Of a stretch of 64,000 nt of DNA, positions 12,587-21,858 are shown one piece after another. Each line of letters begins with the position of its first letter. The first letter of the stretch is position 1. The stretch comes from Colius striatus (Eukaryota; Chordata; Aves; Coliiformes; Coliidae), in the NCBI RefSeq assembly GCF_028858725.1, contig NC_084761.1, forward strand, positions 25,574,501 to 25,638,500, written 5' to 3'. Made by a program: the position numbers and the translations under genes. Below the pieces are notes generated by a model that saw only the letters and a program-made list of their open reading frames with translations, ran no database searches and was not told the origin of the DNA.

Positions 12587-15500
12587 CTGTAAAAACAACA
12601 CATTGTTAGAAATAGTGTAAAATAAGGATACCTGTGATTGTTTGCAAAATGTCAAAGCAGCCAGGAGACATCAGCTGCAATTACCTTTTTGATGAGTTTT
12701 GCAAAGCTCTTCAAAAACTCTCGGGGAGACTTTTTCTCATAAGATTCACACGAAGAATCACACTGTAGCAAAGACAAAGAAAATCATGCCGCTTCTAAAC
12801 AGCACATCAAAAACATGAATCAGAACCAAGCTTTCATACTGAAAAATCATAAGAATTGTAATCATAGAATCACAGAATGGTAGGGGTTGGAAGGGTCCTT
12901 TAGAGATCATCTAGTCCAACCCCCCTGCAGAAGCAGGTTCACCTAGGTCAGGTCACATGGGAATGTATCCAGACGGGTCTTGAAGACCTCCAAGGAAGGA
13001 GACTCCACACCCTCCCTGGGCAGCCTGTGCCACTGCTTCCTCACTCTCACAGTAAAATAATGAAAGCCCTTGTACAAAGGCAAAGGCTGAGACACTAGTG
13101 ATTTCAGAAAAGGAAGAACATAGTAAGGACACCTTTTGTTCATCTTTTTTAGCACTAATCCTCATCCTTTTGTTCAGCATGTTGCATGGTTGCCAAGCAC
13201 ATAAATGCAATTGACTGATGGGATCAGAGTGAATTCTCTTTCCAGAGGTGCAGAAAATTGGACACGTTTGATTTCTGAAGTAATAATAGGCAGATTGGTT
13301 TCTCTAACAATTCCACCATTGCAAGTGGTGTCTGCTATAGCAAATAAGGAGCAATGGTCATGATTAAGAGCATTGTGAGGAAATCCTACCTTTCCAGAGT
13401 CACTGATGGTGAACATTCTCAGGACTTTAATGGTTTGGTTGAATGTAGAATTTACTTGGCTGGTTTTTGGTTCTAATTTCAGTATGCCTTTCTGAAAGCA
13501 GGTCACAGCTGTGGAGAGGCATCCGTCCTAGGACAGGAAAAGAATGAACAGTTTTAAAGTGTTGCAGCATTTTTTCTGGCCTGTGTTGGGTTGTGGTCCA
13601 TGTACAAAAGTAACCAGCATATTAATTGAGAATATTCCCCTGTACTCTTGTTTGGGTTTCTTTAAGTTAGCTTTAGATATGCAAGAGAGCTTTAACTTTT
13701 ACTCTGCCTGTTCTTAGATAATTACCTTAGTATTTTTCATAAACACCTAAAGTCTCCACTTAGATCTTAAGCATGACAGAGATTGAAAGAAAATCCTACT
13801 GAAGAATAAGTAGTTCATGTTACATGTTACACAAGTTTTCACAAGCACAGGCATGAGTATTTTTTAATAAAATGATGACTATCCCTGTGGACCGTTCCTC
13901 GCTGCTACATGTGGGAATATACTTTTTTTCTGCCCGATTTTTGTGTTATTTCTAATATTACCTACTTAATGATTAGAATTTATGTAGAACTGCATATTTT
14001 CAAATACTATTGAAATATTTTTACTTGATAGCATGGGAAATAAAGGTGATGAAATAAGTTATTTGTATTACTTAAAGGCAAGAGGGATTGAGAATGAGAG
14101 GCAGGATGTGGATCCAGACTTCTGGCTTGAATCATCTTACTATGTTGCTTTAAATTCAGATTCACATTAAACCTAAGTTAAGGAAAATAAGCACCATCTT
14201 TTTCTGACGTGAAAAAGAAGCCATCTGTTCTGGTGATATAAATTTTCTATTGCTGCTGATTATCTGCAATTAAAGCTACCTGCTGTTTTCCTTTCACGGT
14301 GCATTTGCCTATGAATTTCACTGAGGCTAACAGAAAGACTACAAGCTCCCCAGAATCTCCTTTCCTGCACAGTGGCTGTTGTCCTTCGCACAGCTATGGA
14401 AAATGTCACATAACTAAATCTATAGTCGGTAGAGAAAGAAAACCAATGTTTACTGAAGCCAATTTCTAACTTGCTTTCTGTTTTCCAAAGAAGGAAACAT
14501 TTAGAACTGCTGATTATGCATGTTAAAGAGGCTCCAAAGCCATCATCCCTGCTTTGCATACTAACTGCTACCCAAGCTGAATCTCATCTTGTTTGTTAGA
14601 TGCTACTGCAGTTTGCTGCTTAGGCAAGGACAAGGCAACTTTCCATCTGTGTTGCTTATAGCAAATGTTAATAGCAACATTTTATATTGGTTAGATATAA
14701 ACATTTTATTTTCCTTAAAACCCACACTTTTATATTTGTTTCAAGCTTCTTACCGTAACCTGTCTTGCTTACTGGAAAAAAAACACTCGTTTTTAAAGAG
14801 ATCAATTTTCCAGCTGAAACTGAAAACATTTTCTGCCTCATCCGTGATGTGCTGAGAAACCAGCACTTCTCATATATGCTGCCTTTTTTTTTTTTTTTTT
14901 TTGCTGAGTTAACAGTTAGCTGTTAGCAGGCCAACAATCAGAGGACCACAAGGACTGTGGGGTTTAGTGTCTTGTGATGGGTCCTGTGTCTCGTGATGGG
15001 TTCAGCACTTTGATAAAGAAGCATTAAAAAGCATAGACTGCTGGTAATGTCAGAGTGGGGCTAGACAAACATGTAAAATAGTCCTGTTGGAGGCAATTTG
15101 CAAACATTCTTTGCATCTGACTCAAGGTAACTTTACAGATTAGCCTGAAAAGCCTTCACTTCCTGAACTGGTGATCAGTGGGGTTAGATGCTGATCTGAT
15201 GTTCATCAGCATTGTGTGACTGGCTTCAGCTGCAATGTCACTCATCAGCAATAGGTCCTATTTTCCCTCTTGTCTTAAATTACTTAAGCCTTATGAGTAC
15301 TTTTTCAGCCTCAATATGTTTTCTCATGAGTTTATGTCCTCTCAGCTTTTTAAACTTATCTCCCTTTAAAAAAAAAACAACCAAGAGATATTTCATTGTA
15401 AGCGTATGAGGAAATTGTGTGGGAATGAATTGGGTCTAACAGTCCACTCAAAGAAACCTCAAGGTGAAAAGTGATAAACCACTCAATTTTGAACATTATA

Positions 15501-17661
15501 AAAGGTAGTCTTCTTTCTGAATATTCAAGGCCAAAAATCTGGCATAAGCAGGTCATGACAGAAGCAAAATTTTGATATTTGAATACAGCCATAGGAAAGA
15601 GATTTTATTAAATCTTGTTTCATTAGAGTGTTCTTGCACCTAATCACCCTGAGTGCAGCTTTGGCACACTGTAATTCATATGAGTAAACATAAATTTCAC
15701 CCTGTAGGATGAAAAGTTTATTAGTGTAGTTGCTGGTGATAACTTCTGTTAGCAAACTATTTTTTTTGTTTTTAAGTTTTTCATCAGAAGTTGAATCTGT
15801 ATTAACTTAGTATCTTCTAAAGTTATGAACTCACTGTCTCTTCTAGTTTACAGTGGAGGTACTTGGGACCTCCCAGAATCAGACTGTAGAGCCCTAAGCT
15901 GCAAATGAATGTCTTCCTTCCTGAGCTGACCATGTTTTCTGAGAGAATAAAACCAACAAACCTGATTGAGCGATTAGTCACTAGTTGTATTTGCTTTGTT
16001 TCAGAGGTAGCAGCAAACACAGCAGCAAAATTTCAGCTAATCCTCTCCTTTTCACTTTGACACCACAAGTTAGAAAGAGTGTTAATGAAAAAAACCCCGC
16101 AATTACTTGGGGTGCATTAGGTTTTTGCACTTCAGTTGTTTCTAGCAATGAGAAGAAATGTATCTGTTTTGGTCATGCTTCTATCTGGTTTTGGCATGTA
16201 AAAAATGCTCCCAACTGTAAGGCTTTGGAGGAGGCTAACAAAACCTGTATGAAATGAGGTGAGTTGGTTTTTTTTTTTTGCCTTTCTTCTTGTCATTTTG
16301 CAAGAGAGTTTACTGTCCTTAGCAAATAGCTTTATGCCCTGGGCAATTTTCAAAAAATAATGCATAATTGTAATTTTTATACATCAATCAAAATTGTTGA
16401 CTTTCTAAAGTAGTTGGCTTAAAAATAAGAATCATGGGTAAATTTAAGGCAGCTACTAACAGAAGAAATTAACTATTGAATTAGCCACAGCTAGCTCTGG
16501 AACTGTGTTGCGTGGTGGGGATTATCAAAAGAGAGCAAGGTGCATTTACCTTTTAAGCATTTAAGACACGTTGTTACTATTACTAGCATTGAATTTCACA
16601 ATAAATCCTGCATCCTGCTGCTTCCAAGTATGCACACGCTTTCTGTGACTCTAGTGTAATTTACTACATATAAGAAGTTCTTGACCTTGGAATATGCAAA
16701 ATACCAGTATTAAATAATGTCTAAATTAATATCCATATTAAAAAGGGATTTACAGGGACCTATTCTTGTGATTTTAATTGTTTATAATCCCTAGAGAGTA
16801 CTTGCAGAATGTAGTTTTATCTTCCCATAGATAGCACCGCCTTGCACACAAATAGTCTCGGAGAAACCAGTGTGACTGCTTATGAGAGGAAGTGCTGTGT
16901 GATATGGCCTTACAGTGCCATTCTTGGCATTCGGCTTCAGTGAGAGGGAAAGAGGGCTCCCTTTGGGTTTGGCTCTGCAATGCCACCAGTGCGGCCTGTG
17001 CTCGTGGTAGCTGGAGGTACTTCCACTCCCAAAACCTGTATCCCCAAGAGCACTGCTGCTCGTCTGGGTCTTGTATGAATCCTCACTTTTAGCATGGTTT
17101 ATCGAGTAAACATACAAGTTTGAATATGTGGGTGTGTTATAATACACACACCATTGCAGACTAGTAATTGAGATTACATAGTATAAACATTTCTGCCATT
17201 GAGAATCCAGAAATAAGGAACTTTTATCAAAGTCTTTTCTTATTCAGTCTAGCTTGCATCTAGAGTACTAGGTCAGAGATGTGAAGAAGTTATCTGCTAT
17301 TTGTCAGTGGAATAAACCAGTACAAAATCAAGTTGATATAATTAAAAAAAATATTAGAGCAGTCTCACCACTGGGTTTTCTGGTGTATGCAGCAGTTCAA
17401 CATCCTACAATAAAACAAATCTAAGTTAGAAAGGTTTAACATAAGTGATGTCCCTCACAACATACATTCTAAGCCATACATAATGCTTGAAAACAATTTC
17501 AATATTATGACAAATACTTTGCTTACCTTGTCTTTCACCGTGTGTTCTAACAGTTTAATTGTCTTGATAAGCTGTTTGTATTTTGCTATTTTGTGTGGAG
17601 CTGCAGTCAGCACCACACTGGAACAGAAGAAGAGCACATAGAAAATAATCATCCTCTGCAT
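12572..17661 (-). CDS. IL21: Interleukin-21, five coding exons
   Basis: Secreted type I short-chain four-helix cytokine of the IL-2/IL-15/IL-21 family, made mainly by activated CD4 T cells (family knowledge). It acts through IL21R and the common gamma chain. Coding exons are 17527-17661, 17369-17404, 13390-13527, 12685-12762 and 12572-12586 (45+12+46+26+4 = 133 residues). All introns have GT/AG ends and are phase 0, as in this family. Residues 4-20 are a hydrophobic signal peptide. Helix A follows in exon 1. Exon 3 has Cys60 and Cys67 (CFQKG) and N-glycosylation sequons at Asn83 and Asn87. Exon 4 has Cys104, Cys108 and the IL-21 hallmark CESYEKK followed by PREFLKSF. The ATG has A at -3. IL-2 was considered, but the CxSYEKK-P-EFL block and the short fifth exon fit IL-21. 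The C-terminus is shorter than in human IL-21. Confidence 0.93.
12685..12762 (-). CDS. IL21: IL21 coding exon 4 (helix D, SYEKK motif)
   Basis: Encodes 26 residues, CDSSCESYEKKSPREFLKSF and then AKLIKK. The acceptor is CTTTGCTACAG and the donor is GTAATT. This block is the best-conserved part of vertebrate IL-21 and fixes the gene's identity. Its two cysteines should pair with the exon 3 pair. The phenylalanines and leucines after the motif form helix D, which contacts the common gamma chain in mammals (family knowledge). Confidence 0.93.
12763..13389 (-). other. IL21 intron 3
   Basis: 627-nt phase-0 intron between exons 3 and 4. About a third of it is a CR1 fragment in the same orientation as the gene, whose near end is 98 nt from the exon 4 acceptor. 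The remaining sequence shows no other coding signal. Confidence 0.85.
12861..13060 (-). mobile_element. CR1 LINE fragment in IL21 intron 3
   Basis: About 200 bp of CR1 3' end (tail at 12861, TTGGAAGGGTCC, GATCATCTAGTCCAACC, GACTCCACACC, CAGCCTGTGCC) in the same orientation as IL21. It is 5'-truncated near 13060. A frame through it encodes the worn CR1 reverse-transcriptase C-terminal motif ([20 protein letters not shown]). Confidence 0.93.
13390..13527 (-). CDS. IL21: IL21 coding exon 3 (helices B and C)
   Basis: Encodes 46 residues from DGCLSTAVTCFQKG to SDSGK, with acceptor TTTTCCTGTCCTAG and donor GTAGGA. The C-x6-C-FQK pattern matches the first two cysteines of mammalian IL-21. Two N-x-S/T sequons (NST and NQT) lie four residues apart. 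Intron 2 upstream is the large one of the gene, 3,841 nt. Confidence 0.92.
14884..14902 (+). repeat. Poly(T) run
   Basis: Nineteen T's in IL21 intron 2, equal to poly(A) on the transcribed strand. It could be the worn tail of a retroposed sequence, but no element body is recognisable next to it. Confidence 0.9.
14967..15004 (+). repeat. 19-bp tandem duplication
   Basis: GTGTCTTGTGATGGGTCCT is followed directly by GTGTCTCGTGATGGGTTCA: two units with three mismatches, in IL21 intron 2. Confidence 0.85.
17369..17404 (-). CDS. IL21: IL21 coding exon 2 (36 nt micro-exon)
   Basis: A 12-residue exon, DVELLHTPENPV, with an AG acceptor directly after a 122-nt intron 1 and a GTGAGA donor. It corresponds to the short exon 2 of IL-2/IL-21 genes that codes the A-B loop; human IL-21 has APEDVETN-like sequence here. 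It is too short to be found by open-frame length and was recognised from splice sites and family resemblance. Confidence 0.88.
17527..17661 (-). CDS. IL21: IL21 coding exon 1 (signal peptide and helix A)
   Basis: Encodes 45 residues beginning MQRMIIFYVLFF and ending HTVKDK, followed by a GTAAGC donor (17521-17526 on the complement). The first 20 or so residues are a signal peptide with likely cleavage near Ala20-Ala21. The rest is a basic, amphipathic helix with regularly spaced Ile/Leu, as expected for helix A. A second ATG at codon 4 could also start translation without losing the signal peptide. The same frame stays open upstream of the ATG, but that part runs past the TATA box and is not expected in the mRNA. 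Confidence 0.92.
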
Positions 17662-17754
17662 ACTGATGAGTTTTGTTTTAAAATGTGCTGGGAGCAAAGT
17701 CGTGCTATTCAAGATGAACACTTGAGCTATACTCAGGTATGCTACGTACCTACC

Positions 17755-17760
17755 TATATA
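17755..17760 (-). promoter_or_regulatory. IL21 TATA box
   Basis: CACTATATAGG on the minus strand, about 95 nt upstream of the ATG. A start site about 30 nt further on would give a 5' UTR of roughly 65-70 nt. Placement is appropriate for an inducible cytokine promoter; the start site itself is inferred. Confidence 0.65.
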
Positions 17761-17825
17761 GTGCTCCTTGCTGGAGATGTAAAACCCACCCATTTCAGTT
17801 TGGAAAGCCTCGTAGAATGGATTAA

Positions 17826-17832
17826 TGAGTAA
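17826..17832. promoter_or_regulatory. Candidate AP-1-like site next to NFAT core
   Basis: TGAGTAA, one base from the AP-1 consensus TGAGTCA, on the start-site side of the NFAT core and about 10 nt from it. NFAT/AP-1 neighbours are typical of T-cell cytokine promoters; joint use here is an inference. Confidence 0.35.
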
Positions 17833-17842
17833 CCCTTTTTTC

Positions 17843-17850
17843 TTTTCCAC
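17843..17850 (-). promoter_or_regulatory. Candidate NFAT site of the IL21 promoter
   Basis: GTGGAAAA on the minus strand, about 120 nt upstream of the inferred start site. Mammalian IL21 promoters are driven by calcium/NFAT signalling through proximal GGAAAA sites (established). A second GGAAA core lies on the other strand at 17802-17806. The motif is short, so the call depends on its position. Confidence 0.45.
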
Positions 17851-20800
17851 TGGCTAGGTGCATGTATGCAAGTTTGTGCGTAGGGGGCAGGGATTGATGG
17901 AGTGAACTAAAATATGCCCCATCTGCACATTGGACAGGAAAAAAAGAGAAAAGGGTGAATTCCCATTTTCACTTTGAGTCAAGAAATGAGCGTAGTAAAA
18001 AGCAGGTACTTAGAAACCATAGACCTAGGTAAACAAAGATTCTGCATTTTTTTCCTGTGTCTTACAGCCACGAATGTCTGCAATCCATCTGAAGTTCTTC
18101 TATAACATGCTAGAGAACTATGTCAGGACTTAAATGTATTTATCCTACTTACTTTATGGCTCCAAGGGATGTTTGTTAGCTATGTCCCCCTGATGCCTGT
18201 GAACTGCCAGTTTTACATTCTTAGCTTGCTTTCTGTGATAACTGTGAGTAAAACCTCTATTTGGCATTTAAAGTGTAAAGCGTCTTCCCTGAGGGTGAAA
18301 GTTAGAGGGTGATGCATTGCCCTGGGAGTGATGGATCCCTGTAACATGTCTGTTCCCCAGATGGGAGGGATCCTGGAAGAGCAGGGACTAAATCCTAGTG
18401 AGTCCCCAATGGATCCTACCACTTTGTGAGAGTGGTCCAGTGGGTAAACACATTCAGTTACATTCTACAGCAGCTAGGCTCATGTTTAGTTTTGCAATTT
18501 AATTCAGCCTCTTCAAAGGAGATGTGATACTGAGACCTGAGAATTCTCTTAAGTAGTAGAAGTGCATTTGTTTTGTGTGAATCCAAAACAGAAGCACATG
18601 CTTTAAAAACGCAAAGCCAGAATAAACCCAACAGAATGAGCTGAATTAAGAAATAAGGCAGAGTCTTATAATTTCCTTCAAAAATTATATCCTTGATGCC
18701 CCCTGTGATTAAGTATGTAAGCTACTTTTGAGGATTTTTTTAATATTGAAAGATGTGCATTAGCAAATGGATTTTTTTTTCCAAGTAAATGCTAGGAAGG
18801 AATATTCTCTTAAGGGTACTGCCACAGTTGCTTTCTTTCTGAATGACTGAATTTAAAGGTATTCTTCTTGAGTATGCTTCATTTTTTATATTGCCTGTCT
18901 TCAATCTAAGCCCAGTTTCTGTCACTCTCACTGAGCTTCACTCTTCTCAGTAAGACTCTCCAGACTTATTGTACTGCCAACTTTAGGAATCGGTTGATCT
19001 GAAAATCACCGTTTCTAACAATTTGTCACAAGGAGGAAAAAAAACTAAATGGCTTTTATGTGCTATCATTAATAAATGATTTGATTCTTATCATTAAAAA
19101 TTGGTTATCAACACTGTGGTATTGCCATTAAAAAGTTCCTGTTTGGAACTAGTAGAGGGCAGTTAAAATAACTTGGACACATTCACTGTGGTGAATAACA
19201 AGATTCTCAGATGTTTTTAAAATTAAATCTTTGCCTCTGGAAGTCTGAAAATTTCAGATGGCTTTGGAGATGCTTTGCAAAATCTACACCGTGTTTGGAC
19301 TTCAGTTTGGTGTATGGAACGCCAGTCTGTGTAACTGCATAAAATGCACCTGTATGTTTCTGTTTGGTGAGTGAATCTGGGCAGTCAAGTTGAATCACTT
19401 GTTTCTCATTATTCTTTTCAAAATGGGCTTTCAAGCTGATGGAAGCTCTAACTGGCGTACACACGTGTGTTTGTTTTCTGTATAAAAATGATTATTTATG
19501 CTGTTTAGGTGCTTATGCCATTTTTAATCTTTCAGAAAGGGAATATCTTAAAGACATAGATTTTGCAGGTCTATCTGCAGTTAGGCATAGTGTGCACAGT
19601 CTCATGCATGCACACACAAAATCTCTCCTGATGAAAGAGATAGCTAATCACACCTGATGGAACAGCAATCCTGAAAAATAAGAACTGAAATAAATAGGAA
19701 AAAGAATACTTTCTTCTACCACCTAGTCTCAAATTTAATTTCTTGAAGAAAAGGTAGTGTGATCATTTACTCTTTCTTATTTCTTTGGACGGACATGTTT
19801 TTATCCCTGCTTCGCTCCATTGCATTCATGTGAAGCTTTGCAAATTTGTTTTAAACTGTTGTTCAACACCTCTGTGAGGCTGCTTAGAAGATGATCTCTC
19901 CATCCTCTATAACACTATTTCTGATAGCGTTATTCTTTACATGAAGAAGGTGCTTAGATCTCCTGCTATAAACGATAACTGAACCTTTGTCTCTTCTCTG
20001 TGGGTCACTTGGATGAACATGCATTGTGTTCTCAATCCAGTTTTTTACTACACTGTTAGAAGTGTTGACAGTCAAGGAGCAGGCTGACTATAATGTCTTC
20101 TTCTACTTTTTATTGTCACCATTTCAACTGTGAATTCTTTTGAGAAGCTTCTTTGAGCCCAGCTACTGTAGGTGGTCATTCTAGCCCTGTCAGCCTTTAT
20201 TTTATGCATCTTTATTTGGTTGATAAGTTGGAAAGTTTCCACATGGATGTGGAGTGCAACTCTAGTAGCTTTGCCCTCATTAGTGTGCAGTTATTCATGC
20301 AAAGATATCACTGCAGATTGTTTTCATTGGCAGACAACTTCAGGACTACTTAAGAACTTCCATTAATGCACGACTGTCCATGTATTTGCAGAAATGCAAG
20401 ACCAGAAGGGACAACGCATTGGCTCCTGCTATCATACAGCCACATTGTACAGTAGCTTTAATGCTTTATCATATCAGCTAGAAATGCCTCACCTGTTATA
20501 AACTAACGTTGTTTTATTTTTCCTTGGTGATTAGCTAGACAACAGCATGCATAACAGCATTCTGGATATAGCTGTGTCTCTGGGAGACATTTCCAGATAC
20601 TGTTTCTGGGCTGTATGGCCACACGTACTGAGACCCTACCACTCCATAGTAGAGTCAAACCAGTGTGGCTAACAACCATTTTAATTTTTACCTTTTGTTT
20701 TTTATAAACTTCTAATAATGATGGATCTCATGGAACAGCCAGATTTCAAAAGAGTGTTGCTTCTGGGGGCAAAGTCTAAATAAGAAAAGAGATAATCGTA

Positions 20801-21322
20801 AGTCTTGGCATGATACTAGCCGTAGACAGTCCTAAAATCCTGTTGTTTTAAGAAACAAATGCAATGGCAGACAAAGCTATCTTTAAGTCCATTGCTCAAG
20901 CCTGATAAGCACTGTTTTGGGGAATTTGAGTCATCCCAAGCTTCATAATTAAGCAAAGATGTTATGCTGGGCTGTAATCATTCCTTCACCTTTAGGTTTA
21001 CTTAATGGTCTTGCAGAGTCCAAGCGGGGAGCCCTGCTGCTGGCTAGCAGGTTGTGTGTACCGTTTGTGGTCCTCACAAAACACACCTTGTACAGGACTG
21101 CATTGCAAAGGACAGTTTATGATACTAGAGGAGAGAAAAAGGTTGATTGTAATGAGAACTGGGTATTTTACAGTAAAAAAACCTACCGTGTGAGAGTGGC
21201 TGTACAGTAATACAAAAGACTATTTGGACAGTAAGTAGTAAGTGAAACACTGTCATTTTCTATCAGAAGCATCACAGAAACATGGCAGACTTTATTCATT
21301 TGCTGGTCCAGCAGGATAATTA
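17851..21322. other. IL21 5' flank
   Basis: No gene or mobile element recognised. It may contain distal IL21 regulatory elements, but none can be named from the sequence alone. Confidence 0.55.
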
Positions 21323-21858
21323 CACAGAATCACAGAATCTCAAGGGCTGGAAGGGACCTCAAGAGATCATCTAGTCCAATCCCCCTGCCAGAGCAGGACC
21401 ACCTACAGTAGGTCACATGGGAACTCGTCCAGGTGGGTTTTGAATGTCCTCAAAGAAGGAGACTCCACAAGCCATCTAGGCAGCCTGTTCCAGTGCTCCA
21501 TCACCCTCACAGTGAATAAATTCTTCCTTGTATTTCTTTGGAACCTCTTATGTTCCAGCTTGTACCCATTGCTTCTTTGCCTATCTGTCACTGGACATCA
21601 CTGAGAACAGCTTGGCTCCATCCTCCTGACACCTGCCCTTTACGTATTTGTTAAAATTAATGAGATCACCCCTCAGTCTCCTCCAAGCTGAAGGGCCCCA
21701 GCTCCCTCAGCCTTTCATCAAAAGGGAGATGCTCCACTCCATCATCTTTGTGGCCCTGCATCTAACTCTCTCCAGCAGCTCCCTGTCCTTCTTGAACTGA
21801 GAGACCCAGAACTGGACACAACATTCCAGATGCGGTCTCACAGCTGAGGCAAACTTGC
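21323..21858 (-). mobile_element. CR1 LINE fragment, diverged
   Basis: About 535 bp of CR1 3' end in reverse orientation, beginning CACAGAATCACAGAATCTCA. It differs from the 2.1- and 44.6-kb copies at many sites (for example AGGGCTGGAAGGGACCTCAAG near the tail), so it belongs to another or older subfamily. The ORF2 C-terminal motif (WNRLPRWLVESPSLRTFKTH) is recognisable, but the frame is broken further upstream. Confidence 0.93.

Larger units (their letters stand above)
13528..17368 (-). other. IL21 intron 2
   Basis: 3,841-nt phase-0 intron. It holds a 19-nt poly(T) run (14884-14902) and a 19-bp imperfect tandem duplication (14967-15004). I see no further exon between the micro-exon and exon 3. 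The open frames inside are short and lack paired splice sites. Confidence 0.8.

Noticed and set aside
12943..13155. 70-codon complement frame in IL21 intron 3 with [16 protein letters not shown]
   Set aside because: This is the CR1 ORF2 C-terminus running into intron sequence, not an alternative IL21 exon.
17662..17850. In-frame upward extension of IL21 exon 1 by 63 codons
   Set aside because: The extension crosses the TATA box and promoter motifs, would bury the signal peptide internally, and has no family counterpart. The ATG at 17661 is preferred.
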